From IMG/VR virus record IMGVR_UViG_3300044714_000125, positions 1 to 58,644 of that record: 58,644 nt of DNA. One strand, written 5' to 3'. The DNA is from a virus. The first letter of the stretch is position 1; each line of letters starts with the position of its first letter. The notes below the pieces were generated by a model, which was not told where the DNA came from, did not search any database, and saw only the letters and a program-made list of their open reading frames with translations. This document shows positions 31,060 to 38,702 of this stretch, one piece after another. Made by a program: the position numbers and the translations under genes.

Positions 31060-31233
31060 ATGAAAAAAATCACTTTCGGATTGAGGATTTTCCGGAATCC
31101 ATGGGACAAAGATATATTTGTCGCGCGTTTAATTGCTGCGGCTGCGATTGCTTATATTTCTCTTGTCCTATTGCTTGTTTTCGCAACTCTTGCATTTGCA
31201 ATTTATTTAATTTGTAATTCTCTTCCGTTATAA
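31060..31233 (+). CDS. Small membrane protein, 57 aa
   Basis: Preceded by an A-rich leader (CAGCAAAAA). After a basic start (MKKITFGLRIFRNPWDK) there is a long hydrophobic stretch (LIAAAAIAYISLVLLLVFAT...), enough for one long or two short membrane helices. Last plus gene before the minus-strand operon; no terminator was found between them. Function unknown. Confidence 0.5.
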   Translation: MKKITFGLRIFRNPWDKDIFVARLIAAAAIAYISLVLLLVFATLAFAIYLICNSLPL

Positions 31234-31288
31234 ACAATGCAACCAGCGACACAGCATATTTTCATGTAACGGTCTGTCACAATGATGG

Positions 31289-31513
31289 TCATACAAAGAC
31301 AAGAGCAACAAACCTGTGGACCTTTCGGGAAACAGCTTTGCGATTAATGGTCGGAAGTGAGAATTGTAAATATCCGTGAGGATCTTTGCTCAGTTTTAAA
31401 ATCCTCACCGACGACCTGTAATTTTCTCTGGGGAGAGACTTTATGCGGCCGTGAGAACTGATCATGTATTTGCCGTCCTGACCAGGAAAATCTTTCCAAA
31501 TTTCTTGTTCCAT
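31289..31513 (-). pseudogene. Truncated NUMOD4-type homing endonuclease fragment
   Basis: Residues EIWKDFPGQDGKYMISSHGR and the end KVHRFVALVFV match the NUMOD4 domain and the start of the HNH region. The frame stops where NPxxxxxVxHxN(G) and the rest of the nuclease should follow. Starts at ATG 31513 (MEQEIW...). It is a decayed selfish gene at the 3' end of the minus operon, related to the fuller copy at 38236-38598. Confidence 0.6.
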
Positions 31514-31623
31514 AAAAAAATAAGCCAGCATGCGATTGCGGCACACACTGACCTATTTTTGGCTAACTAATTAACCGGGTTCATCCGCAATATGTACCCG
31601 ATTATGATTGCCTTAAAGGTAAA

Positions 31624-32256
31624 CTATTTGCGTTTAAATCCACAGCTTAAAATATTCCAATCCGTCTCGCGACGCCGAACAATGTCTTCATGCTTTGATG
31701 ATGCGAAAAGCCTCCATCCCATCTTCCACATCCATTTTTGAAGCGAATCCAGGGTATAATAGTGAAGGTGTTCGTCCTTTTTTTTGTGACACCATGTCGC
31801 GAACTTTTCAATGCCTGGATAGAATGGAAGGCTGATGATCACCGTGGTGCATCTCATATCCTTTATAAACTGGGTGTTGGGGTAGTGCTCTAGCGAATCA
31901 AAAAAGCACGCAACATCGACGACAATGTTGATATCCTGGGTAAAATCACACCCCGCCGGCACCGGGACGCCGGAAATATCGTGTCCGTAGACGACCGGGA
32001 TCTGTTTCTTGGCGAACTTCATAAAAGCGCCGTTTCCGAAACCTATGTCCAGGATGGACTGGATCGGCCGCCCGTGCACCCCCGTGGCGAAAGCCAGCCG
32101 CATGCCCTGCAGGAGTTCGTTCTGTCGGGTATATTCCGGCGTGTCGTAGGTCGCGCAATAGTTTCCATCATACAAAAACGGCTGCGGATCGACCTGGTGG
32201 ATTACACCGTACCTGTCTGTCTTATATTCGGCTCCGTCAATCTTGAACTTTCTCAT
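31624..32256 (-). CDS. SAM-dependent methyltransferase, 210 aa
   Basis: Class I Rossmann methyltransferase: motif I ILDIGFGNGAF (about residues 68-78), VVYGHDIS (motif II), then DVACFFDSLEHYPN, the typical post-motif of Methyltransf_23 small-molecule or sugar methylases. No DNA motif IV is present, so the target is likely a sugar, lipid or metabolite. It is the last intact gene of a long minus-strand operon with glycosyltransferases, which supports a glycan role. Confidence 0.75.
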   Translation of the reverse strand: MRKFKIDGAEYKTDRYGVIHQVDPQPFLYDGNYCATYDTPEYTRQNELLQGMRLAFATGVHGRPIQSILDIGFGNGAFMKFAKKQIPVVYGHDISGVPVPAGCDFTQDINIVVDVACFFDSLEHYPNTQFIKDMRCTTVIISLPFYPGIEKFATWCHKKKDEHLHYYTLDSLQKWMWKMGWRLFASSKHEDIVRRRETDWNILSCGFKRK

Positions 32257-32432
32257 TGCAAATTGCCCTTTATTATGATCTGGATTAATTTATCTTCATC
32301 GCCTGCAAATTCGGTAAACTGACGAATCGCTTCCATAATGGAATCGGCTTTCGTTTTGAAATACCAGATTAAAGGCGCTGTATACCCATTAACCTCCAAA
32401 GTATCATGGTAATAAAAAAGGTATTCGTTCAT
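32253..32432 (-). CDS. Small hypothetical protein, 59 aa
   Basis: Start at 32432 overlaps the glycosyltransferase stop (ATGA) and its stop overlaps the methylase start. The sequence (YLFYYHDTLEVNGYTAPLIW) is strand-rich with a C-terminal helix. No family recognised. A similarly short neighbour is encoded at 33151-33399, between a methylase and this glycosyltransferase. Confidence 0.6.
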   Translation of the reverse strand: MNEYLFYYHDTLEVNGYTAPLIWYFKTKADSIMEAIRQFTEFAGDEDKLIQIIIKGNLQ

Positions 32433-33154
32433 ATTGAATGATCCCATTTTGTATACGTTCGACAATTTGTTTTCGTGCTCTTGTAGGCGCAATAGTGGTC
32501 TTTGCCAATCCCTTGCGCGATCGCTAACGCAATTCCCTGGTTGCAATACAAGGCCGTGCAACCGTGGATCATAACGGCCAATTCCAGGAAATCGGGCGTG
32601 TGCAGATGTGGAACTTCATCATCGCCGACAAGGGACCGGAATTCCTGCCAATCCGAGTCGAACCCCACGAAGTAGCCTTTATGCCGTCCATGATCCCACC
32701 AAGCCGTCTTCCAATCGAACGCGTTTTCCCTCCAACGCGGGGTCAGCGACCAAATCGTATATGGCTGCGAGAAGCTATGAAACCGGCTTTTCCATCCTTC
32801 GGTCCGGAGCCATGGCGTCCGCGGTGTGCAGCCTCTCAGATGCCAGTAATTAGCCATGCTCGCCATTATATGCCATCTTCCCCGCATCTTGCAGGCGCGC
32901 CATTCGTCCATGTTGACGTCATATTTGGCATCCGGGGGAAAGTTGTGGAACTGGGCTTTGCCATCGTCAACGCATGGGTCCACGGCAAACCCTTGGCTTT
33001 CGAGGAGGGGCTTAATGCTGCTGTAAAGGCTGCCAAATCCAGGCGGATAGAACGATTCTTTGACGATGACCCGGTCCACCCCCATCGCCCTAAAGATCGG
33101 GATCGAGAACACCAGGTCCCCCCCACCCCCACTCGATATGGCTGTTCTGCTCAT
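32429..33154 (-). CDS. GT-B glycosyltransferase-like protein (family 9 like), 241 aa
   Basis: The N-terminal motif GGGGDLVFSIPIFRAMG (residues 8-24) matches the GD-hh-xxP-h-x-ALR start of heptosyltransferase-type (GT9) enzymes. The C-terminal part has FVGFDSDWQEF, then LAVMIHGCTALYCNQGIALA resembling the acceptor/donor Gly-rich region. Shorter than typical GT9 proteins (about 340), so probably a compact form. Predicted to transfer a sugar to a glycan; substrate unknown. ATGA overlaps on both sides. Confidence 0.65.
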   Translation of the reverse strand: MSRTAISSGGGGDLVFSIPIFRAMGVDRVIVKESFYPPGFGSLYSSIKPLLESQGFAVDPCVDDGKAQFHNFPPDAKYDVNMDEWRACKMRGRWHIMASMANYWHLRGCTPRTPWLRTEGWKSRFHSFSQPYTIWSLTPRWRENAFDWKTAWWDHGRHKGYFVGFDSDWQEFRSLVGDDEVPHLHTPDFLELAVMIHGCTALYCNQGIALAIAQGIGKDHYCAYKSTKTNCRTYTKWDHSI

Positions 33155-33399
33155 TCGGTCACTGGATTATCTCTGTAAACATGGATTTTGTAGCTTTCTT
33201 CGCCGAGGAAGTGAAAAAACTTCATCACGTTGTCGCAGGTGCCGATGACCTGGTAATCCGCCCATCCTCGATATGATGAGCCTTCCGGGATAAACACATG
33301 CACATTTGTCTCAGCGCCTTCCTCCAATGTGTCCTTATTGGCAAGGAAAGTCTCAAACCGTGCAACTTGGTCACGCCAAATGGAGAATCTTATTGTCAT
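33151..33399 (-). CDS. Small hypothetical protein, 82 aa
   Basis: Acidic alpha/beta protein (MTIRFSIWRDQVARFETFLA ... GTCDNVMKFFHFLGEESYKI). No recognised domain. ATGA overlaps with the genes on both sides. Confidence 0.6.
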   Translation of the reverse strand: MTIRFSIWRDQVARFETFLANKDTLEEGAETNVHVFIPEGSSYRGWADYQVIGTCDNVMKFFHFLGEESYKIHVYRDNPVTE

Positions 33400-33932
33400 A
33401 AATGAGCGATTAAAATTCCGTCAATAATAGGGTTTGCGGCCATGGTGAACTTGTACGCCGGGTTGATCTGAAGGATGGCGTTTTTAACGTCGTTCTTCGA
33501 ATAGCCGACGCGATCCCGGTAGAAGATGTGCCAATCATCCACAATCAGCGTATGGGTCTTTATAGGGTGCCGGCCGATCTGTTCCAACTCTTTCAACAGC
33601 GGGAACGGATTGGCGCCGGGCTCTTCGTTTTCAAAGAATTGCCAGTGTGCATCTAAAAAAACCGTCATCGGTTCATGGATGTCCTTGATCATCTCCCAAA
33701 GCATCTCGGCGCTGTCCCCTGTGAAGCACTTGATGTCCAGGTGCGTGTTCTTCGTCAGCCAGAACCGGTTGGAGCAGAAGATCGCGGCCTCCGGGTCGAT
33801 GTCAATGGTGCGGATGTGCTCGAAGCCGGCATCGAGGGCGGCGGCAACGGCATCGCTACGATATGTTCCCGTCTCCACAAAATAGGCGTTCAGGTATTTG
33901 GCCAGGAGGTTATATGAAGGGGGCAAACTCAT
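33396..33932 (-). CDS. Class I methyltransferase-like protein, 178 aa
   Basis: YFVETGTYRSDAVAAALDAG (residues 17-36) is a motif I variant, HIRTIDIDPEA motif II, and TVFLDAHW a motif IV-like strand; later TLIVDDWHIF. The pattern fits TylF/cephalosporin-hydroxylase-type SAM enzymes that act on sugars or natural products. It has no DNA-methylase motifs. Part of the sugar-related operon. Confidence 0.7.
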   Translation of the reverse strand: MSLPPSYNLLAKYLNAYFVETGTYRSDAVAAALDAGFEHIRTIDIDPEAAIFCSNRFWLTKNTHLDIKCFTGDSAEMLWEMIKDIHEPMTVFLDAHWQFFENEEPGANPFPLLKELEQIGRHPIKTHTLIVDDWHIFYRDRVGYSKNDVKNAILQINPAYKFTMAANPIIDGILIAHL

Positions 33933-34177
33933 GTTACTTTGATTAAAGTTTTATCGTCCATTGCTTTACGAATCCAGCGCATAAAGGTCAGTGCCTTTTC
34001 AGTGGCCGGAAGCGTTGTTGATTTCACGTCTTCCAGCGGCACCGGGAAAGTGAAGAATCGCTTTCCATTGCTGACCAGAAAATAGTAAAAAACGCCATTG
34101 CGAAAATGGTCAAACTCAACGGAGTTGCCTTTCACTAATGCTTTGATTTCGAGCGGCAATTCTGCCATATCAGTCAT
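33929..34177 (-). CDS. Small hypothetical protein, 82 aa
   Basis: Start at 34177 overlaps the upstream membrane gene's stop (ATGA). Beta-strand-rich start with LPLEIKALVKGNSVEFDHFR and an amphipathic C-terminal helix (LTFMRWIRKAMDDKT). No family recognised. Confidence 0.6.
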   Translation of the reverse strand: MTDMAELPLEIKALVKGNSVEFDHFRNGVFYYFLVSNGKRFFTFPVPLEDVKSTTLPATEKALTFMRWIRKAMDDKTLIKVT

Positions 34178-34353
34178 TTGCAGGGACAATTTAAGCGGAT
34201 GAAGAAATGCCAAGCCAACAGTGAAAAAGCCATAATGCCGATCAAAATCAGGCATAATTTAAAGGAAGGCCAGAATAAGCCGCCGTCCTCTTTGATAAGA
34301 TGCGGATGGGATGGGATAATATCATCATCCTCAATTCCCGGAAGTTTGCTCAT
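34174..34353 (-). CDS. Small single-pass membrane protein, 59 aa
   Basis: Acidic/polar N-terminus, one membrane helix (FKLCLILIGIMAFSLLAWHF, about residues 32-51) and a short C-terminal Cys-containing tail (NCPCK). Overlaps both neighbours by ATGA, which supports the call for this short gene. Confidence 0.6.
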   Translation of the reverse strand: MSKLPGIEDDDIIPSHPHLIKEDGGLFWPSFKLCLILIGIMAFSLLAWHFFIRLNCPCK

Positions 34354-34601
34354 ACCTTCACCATTTTTTCAAATTCTTCAATCGTTTCGACCTTGAACAT
34401 CGCCGCCCAGAAGTACACCCAGAAGTAGGCTCCATCGTATAAAACCGCTATTTCCCCCTTCCAGTAAGCGTTCCCGTCGTTCTCGTAGCCCTCCCGCTTT
34501 AGGTAGGCACTGTTCATCGGGCGGGGCAGCGGATCGGGAGGTTCATGGAGATATTCCACAAGGACAGGTGTTTCGCCGCGATATTCTATCTTACGCCTCA
34601 T
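34350..34601 (-). CDS. Small hypothetical protein, 83 aa
   Basis: Start at 34601 overlaps the upstream stop (ATGA). Sequence MRRKIEYRGETPVLVEYLHE and WVYFWAAMFKVETIEEFEK suggests a beta-hairpin with an amphipathic end. No family recognised. Confidence 0.6.
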   Translation of the reverse strand: MRRKIEYRGETPVLVEYLHEPPDPLPRPMNSAYLKREGYENDGNAYWKGEIAVLYDGAYFWVYFWAAMFKVETIEEFEKMVKV

Positions 34602-34972
34602 AACAGGGTAAGCATTTGCAGTCCTTTGAAGATGGAGCCAGTAAGCTGAATGTCCACCGTCGCCGGCTCCCCTTTGCAACATCGTAAATATTGAGCCCAT
34701 ACGACGCCGTTCTTTATGTAGCCATACTGGACTGTAAAAAGATTAGGATTGCCATATTGCTTTAATTCACTGGATTGGCGTTCGATTATGTCTGGTCGTT
34801 GATATTGACCCTCCAACAAGGTACCGAAGGCATACTTAATCAAATGGCGATCCCTTACGCCATGCTGATTGACGCAGCCCCTACAAGCACACGGCCCTCC
34901 AGCGGCGCAAAATCGAAGAAACTCGATTGGCAATCCGTCAAGATATTGCTTCATTTTCTCGTGGTGGTTCAT
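34598..34972 (-). CDS. Zinc-binding hypothetical protein, 124 aa
   Basis: GGPCACRGCVNQ (residues about 25-36) gives a cluster of Cys, followed by DRHLIKYAFGTLLEGQYQ and a C-terminal beta region with another Cys pair (RCCKGE). The motif arrangement suggests a metal-binding fold that is common among Bacteroidota phage hypotheticals. Role unknown. Confidence 0.6.
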   Translation of the reverse strand: MNHHEKMKQYLDGLPIEFLRFCAAGGPCACRGCVNQHGVRDRHLIKYAFGTLLEGQYQRPDIIERQSSELKQYGNPNLFTVQYGYIKNGVVWAQYLRCCKGEPATVDIQLTGSIFKGLQMLTLL

Positions 34973-35262
34973 TTTGAATATTCGATTATGGTCCTATATG
35001 GATTGATCCGTGTTTTTTTTCCATCTTCATCGATTGTATAAATGCACATTCCCACTAATATTTTATCTATCTTAAGTTGATCTTCAACCGTTCTTTCTTT
35101 TCCGGGCGGATGCTGGGCGAGAAATTCCAGATCGGGGGGCAATTTATTCCAATGCTCTTTTTTCTTTTTCTCTCTGCTATTACCGGCCCAGATCACAAGG
35201 CACAAAAATGAGCACAATAAAAAAAGTAATACAATTATAGCGGGCAGCAATATGGTTTTCAT
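34969..35262 (-). CDS. Single-pass membrane protein, 97 aa
   Basis: Start at 35262 after the overlap with the glycosyltransferase. N-terminal membrane helix (LLPAIIVLLFLLCSFLCLVI, about residues 5-24), then a basic region (NSREKKKKEHW) and a cytoplasmic or periplasmic part of 60 residues. Possible membrane partner for the glycosyltransferases; unproven. Confidence 0.6.
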   Translation of the reverse strand: MKTILLPAIIVLLFLLCSFLCLVIWAGNSREKKKKEHWNKLPPDLEFLAQHPPGKERTVEDQLKIDKILVGMCIYTIDEDGKKTRINPYRTIIEYSK

Positions 35263-36119
35263 AGCTTGCTTTTTAGCTGATAAACATCTTTGACCCAATC
35301 GGCTATCTGTTTCGGGGTGCAGAAAAAACACTCCTTGAACGTACTGGATCCGATCAATTCCGGATCGCACCAGGTGCGCGGCAGCTTCGGCAAGCTCTTT
35401 TCGGGATAAAACATAACAGAGGGCCGCGCCAATAATCCGGACAGAATCCCGAGCCCTGAGGGGAAATAGAACCCGTAGGTGAGGCGCTTCATCATTTCGA
35501 TGACGTAGCCCAGCGGTTTGCCAATCGTTGAAATAAAGGGGACGTGGTCGGCGACCATGAGCGCCCTGATCTCATCGGCGACGCCAATATCCCAGTCGGC
35601 CCCAATTTGCACAAAGGTTGCCTCCGGAATATATTGATGCATTTCCCAAATCAGATCGAACCAACCCGTCGACCCCCAAAAACCCCATGCCCGCGCTGTA
35701 CTATATGCACTTGCATAAATCCCGATGTACGGCCCTTCCGGGAAGTCCGTTTTTACCACTTCCTCCCACTCTGCCGTCTGAAAGGGCAAAGAATAGCTGG
35801 TTGGCAGGTCCGGCAGGAAGGTCTCGATCCGCTGACCGGATTCCAGGTACTCGTTGGCCGACAGGAAGAATTCCTGTTCCTGGATCAGCCGCCAGTACTT
35901 CTTTTGCCGCTGGATGTTCCGCGGGCCGACGACCGAGTAGGGCAAGCCGGGGACGTATTCGCAGGAGGCGGCGATCTGCGGCAGGAGGTCGAATATCTGC
36001 TTTCCCCGTTGGGGACTGCCCGCATGAATCTGAAAGTTAAAGCGTTCTTTCGCGTTCACGAGCTTTTGCAATACCCACGCTGCGTCACCTAAACCCTGGC
36101 AAGTTTTAATGATTCTCAT
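35259..36119 (-). CDS. GT-B glycosyltransferase-like protein (family 9 like), 286 aa
   Basis: GLGDAAWVLQKL (residues 9-20) at the start, the central GIYASAYSTARAWGFWG followed by a helix, TFVQIGADWD (the IG..D strand) and late PSGLGILSGLLARPSVMF give the layout of heptosyltransferase-type GT-B enzymes. The first 100 residues form the acceptor domain. Together with the 32429 enzyme this makes two GT9-like proteins in one operon, probably acting in sequence on the same glycan. Confidence 0.7.
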   Translation of the reverse strand: MRIIKTCQGLGDAAWVLQKLVNAKERFNFQIHAGSPQRGKQIFDLLPQIAASCEYVPGLPYSVVGPRNIQRQKKYWRLIQEQEFFLSANEYLESGQRIETFLPDLPTSYSLPFQTAEWEEVVKTDFPEGPYIGIYASAYSTARAWGFWGSTGWFDLIWEMHQYIPEATFVQIGADWDIGVADEIRALMVADHVPFISTIGKPLGYVIEMMKRLTYGFYFPSGLGILSGLLARPSVMFYPEKSLPKLPRTWCDPELIGSSTFKECFFCTPKQIADWVKDVYQLKSKL

Positions 36120-36672
36120 GGTCTTTTCTGTACTTTTCTAAAATGCCGCTTGCTGTAAGGTCTTTTATTTCCCTCCCCATTACAATAACTTCTCTCATAT
36201 CTCGGTCCGTCCAGTCAACTTCCCTGTTACCCTTGAAAATACGAAAGCCATGGGGGACGTTCATTTTACAATTGGGGGCATATTTGGAGTCTTCGGTATT
36301 GTAAAAAACGGCTTCTATCGCCGTCTTCGGATTTGATGCGTGGGCTTTCGTGTTAACTATAAAAACGTCGTCGTTCTGGCTGGCGGCAGGCATGCCTTCA
36401 AAATCTGACCCTTTCAGGGAAGGTTTGCCGTGTTCGAGCTCAACCAGCTTTTTGCATATTTGATCATAGCGTTCGTGCAAATCCTTGATCTGCTCATAAA
36501 CCTTATCGAATCTTGCCGCTATTTCGTCAAATGGATCATGCACGGGTCGGGCTTTTACCATGCCAGTTTCTAATCGGAATAACATTTCATTATTAGCCCT
36601 TTCCTGAATTGAATGAGGGACATTTGAATTTGTGATCAGGGTCACAAGTTGATCATTTGTTAGCGGTTCCAT
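36106..36672 (-). CDS. Coiled-coil protein, 188 aa
   Basis: Residues about 50-85 form a coiled coil (RFDKVYEQIKDLHERYDQIC). The C-terminal half (about 110-188) is alpha/beta with AIEAVFYNTEDSKYAPN and NREVDWTDRDMREVI. No family recognised. Overlaps the downstream glycosyltransferase gene by 14 bases. Confidence 0.55.
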   Translation of the reverse strand: MEPLTNDQLVTLITNSNVPHSIQERANNEMLFRLETGMVKARPVHDPFDEIAARFDKVYEQIKDLHERYDQICKKLVELEHGKPSLKGSDFEGMPAASQNDDVFIVNTKAHASNPKTAIEAVFYNTEDSKYAPNCKMNVPHGFRIFKGNREVDWTDRDMREVIVMGREIKDLTASGILEKYRKDHENH

Positions 36673-36901
36673 TATCTACAGTTTTTGTTTTCTCCTTAAA
36701 AATTCGTTTGCCGGCCGCCCAGACTCCCCAGCCAATCAGCACCCCCGGCCAGAACAGCGCCACCCCGATATTGCGGACGTCGAAGTAGGCATCCTTTCTG
36801 ATCTCCAAAGGATTATCTCTTTCTTCCGCCGAACAGATTAAGTGTAGCGCAATAGCGCATGTGATGGCGTAGAGGACGGCGGCGAGGATGGGCCAGATCA
36901 T
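36653..36901 (-). CDS. Small membrane protein, 82 aa
   Basis: Start at 36901 (ATGA with the upstream gene). Two membrane helices: WPILAAVLYAITCAIALHLI and NIGVALFWPGVLIGWGVWAA, separated by a charged loop, with a basic C-terminal tail (AGKRIFKEKTKT). Function unknown. Confidence 0.6.
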   Translation of the reverse strand: MIWPILAAVLYAITCAIALHLICSAEERDNPLEIRKDAYFDVRNIGVALFWPGVLIGWGVWAAGKRIFKEKTKTVDNGTANK

Positions 36902-37134
36902 AGCGTTTCCTCCTGCGTTTCTGCCCACGGGCTTATTTTGAATGGAATGCGGCCTAAAAGCCTGACACCTTCATATATCCAAAAATCCGCGTCGCAACCT
37001 TCCTTCGCGCTGGGCTTGATTTTAAGGGTCAGGCCGTCTTTCTCAAATTGATGACCGTGAATCATCTCGTGGCCCTTGAAATTGAATTCAACGCCGGTTC
37101 CGTCGAGCTTTATTGCATAAACGTTGATATTCAT
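36898..37134 (-). CDS. Small hypothetical protein, 78 aa
   Basis: Beta-rich protein (MNINVYAIKLDGTGVEFNFK ... LTLKIKPSAKEGCDADFWIY). No family recognised. ATGA overlaps with both neighbours. Confidence 0.6.
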   Translation of the reverse strand: MNINVYAIKLDGTGVEFNFKGHEMIHGHQFEKDGLTLKIKPSAKEGCDADFWIYEGVRLLGRIPFKISPWAETQEETL

Positions 37135-37580
37135 AGATTCACCTCCAATTCTTTACCCCTCAAACAATAAGTGATATTTTGCAGTTGGTGTAAATATTCC
37201 AGCGGGATATAGCCGAATTCGTTAAGAAACCATCTTCCATCGTCTTCATGCCAGACGGTCATATATTCCCGGTGATGCTCGGTATCATCATAGGTCAGAG
37301 TATAATCCATCGGCCCATATCCGGGAGAAGGATTTTCCAATGCTGGCTCAAATCCGCACCTCTTGAGAATGTCTATGGTCAGAGGAACGCCGAAAACATT
37401 CTCCTGAGCCGTAAAAAAAGGAACATTAACCTGTTGATCAGATACAAATTCGTTACCGTCAATAAAATCTTCCATTTCTTCCAGACAAATACCTTCACGG
37501 TGAATCCACAGGACCGGTAGGATGCGGCCCTTATTGTCGCGGACCATATTGCCAATTCTCAATTCCGACATTTGTATCAT
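37131..37580 (-). CDS. ELRIGN-family protein, paralogue, 149 aa
   Basis: Shares SELRIGNMVRDNKGR at the start, GVPLTIDILKRCGF in the middle and EYLHQLQNITYCLRGKELEV at the end with the gene at 30250-30663. Sequences differ enough that they are old duplicates or independent acquisitions. This copy belongs to the glycan-gene operon and overlaps both neighbours by ATGA. Function of the family unknown. Confidence 0.7.
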   Translation of the reverse strand: MIQMSELRIGNMVRDNKGRILPVLWIHREGICLEEMEDFIDGNEFVSDQQVNVPFFTAQENVFGVPLTIDILKRCGFEPALENPSPGYGPMDYTLTYDDTEHHREYMTVWHEDDGRWFLNEFGYIPLEYLHQLQNITYCLRGKELEVNL

Positions 37581-38239
37581 GCCTCATATTTTGACTTGTG
37601 ACTGTAAAGTTTATCAAAAAGCGGCACCATCTTTTCCACCACCCCGTCCGCCGTGCTAAACCATGACCGTCCTTTTAGCTCCTTTGCCGTGAAGGGAGCC
37701 CGGAACTTGCAGTCCTCCATCTGGACGCCGGTGACGCGCGCATACATGGCATATGCGCTGTGAATACAAATTCCAAACGGGTCAGCCCAGCGAAAGACGC
37801 GCATCTTTTGGAGAATTGCCCGCTGCATCAAAATGGGCCGGTGAATATCGAAGTTATTGCCTTTCGGGGCTATTCTGAGCGTATTGGCGACCGTCTTTTT
37901 GTAGTTTGAGTTCCGGGATAGGCTATAGAACTTATTAAGGAGGGTCATGTCCCAGGCATATTGTTCCTGCCAGGGATATAGGAGGTAGTGATCGTCGTGG
38001 GCCACAATAAACTCATCCGCCGGGCATAAGAGCAACTTTTCGAACATATTCCGTTCCCGCTGGTGCGGCTCTGGCCGATCCTTCGCCGGGATGTGCTCAA
38101 CCCCTTGAATCCAGTCCGGCAAGCCCCCGATAACGTAAATTTTCTCCGGCTTAATATAAAGCTCAAATCCTCTCAAAGCATATCGTAAATCGAGATATCC
38201 ATTGGGCGAAGCCGATGCAAGGGGAATGGCGATAGTCAT
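37577..38239 (-). CDS. Glycosyltransferase/phosphotransferase-like protein (Stealth-like), 220 aa
   Basis: The start at 38239 forms an ATGA overlap with the upstream NUMOD4 gene. LRYALRGFELYIKPEKIYVI followed by GGLPDWIQGVEHIP, a later LLCPADEFIVAHDDHYLLYP strand and the basic helix around NYKKTVANTLRIAPKG resemble the conserved regions of Stealth-type sugar phosphotransferases (with D-D residues). Likely acts on a polysaccharide. The match is by pattern and could also be a GT-A glycosyltransferase. Confidence 0.55.
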   Translation of the reverse strand: MTIAIPLASASPNGYLDLRYALRGFELYIKPEKIYVIGGLPDWIQGVEHIPAKDRPEPHQRERNMFEKLLLCPADEFIVAHDDHYLLYPWQEQYAWDMTLLNKFYSLSRNSNYKKTVANTLRIAPKGNNFDIHRPILMQRAILQKMRVFRWADPFGICIHSAYAMYARVTGVQMEDCKFRAPFTAKELKGRSWFSTADGVVEKMVPLFDKLYSHKSKYEA

Positions 38240-38598
38240 GCTATTTCCCATTTTGCGCATTTCTTACTCGACCATTCAAGATTTGAGGCCTTTACGTTAA
38301 GCGGATTCCCATCTAAATGCCTGATGAATTGATAATTATATGGATTGGGAAGGAATGCGCCAGCGACCAAGTAAGCAACGGAGAAATATTTCGGACCTCC
38401 CAATGTTCTGAAACCTATCGAAATTATTTGTTTCCCCCTTCGCGGCTTGAGAATCTTTTCCCTCAAAATTCTGGGGGGTTTTCCTGTTTGAGCGATATAT
38501 CGTTCAGTAGATTTGACGCCTCCCAAATTACTCACCTGATAGGCATATTGAAAATCGTCAACATGAACCGGATGCCAGATTTCCGAATTTATCTCCAT
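38236..38598 (-). CDS. NUMOD4/HNH homing endonuclease-like, 120 aa
   Basis: Start at 38598. Residues SEIWHPVHVDDFQYAYQVSN followed by LGGVKSTERY are the NUMOD4 domain. The later YLVAGAFLPNPYNYQFIRHLD followed by GNPLNVKASNLEWSS is the HNH_3-type nuclease core (H/N/N). It is the first gene of the minus operon. Homing endonucleases of this type often travel with surrounding genes and may have brought or spread this operon. Confidence 0.75.
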   Translation of the reverse strand: MEINSEIWHPVHVDDFQYAYQVSNLGGVKSTERYIAQTGKPPRILREKILKPRRGKQIISIGFRTLGGPKYFSVAYLVAGAFLPNPYNYQFIRHLDGNPLNVKASNLEWSSKKCAKWEIA

Positions 38599-38671
38599 AA
38601 AAAGGGGTTGAAAGACACAATATAGGCTCAAAAATGACGAAATGATTCAATCTTTTGAAAAAAATTTACGC

Positions 38672-38700
38672 TTGACTTTTGAACATTCTAAATTTAGAAT
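38672..38700 (+). promoter_or_regulatory. Promoter-like sequence for the structural genes
   Basis: TTGACT, 17 bases, TAGAAT (38672-38677 and 38695-38700). This resembles the classical -35/-10 layout more than the Bacteroidota type, though a TTTTG/GACTTTTG pair also lies just upstream. It overlaps the palindrome at 38683-38702 and would start transcription near 38707. Confidence 0.45.
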
Positions 38701-38702
38701 GT
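38683..38702. promoter_or_regulatory. 20-bp perfect palindrome, operator-like
   Basis: ACATTCTAAATTTAGAATGT is identical to its reverse complement over 20 bases. It sits in the divergent region between the minus operon and the portal gene and covers the -10-like box. Likely a binding site for a dimeric repressor or activator. Confidence 0.6.
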
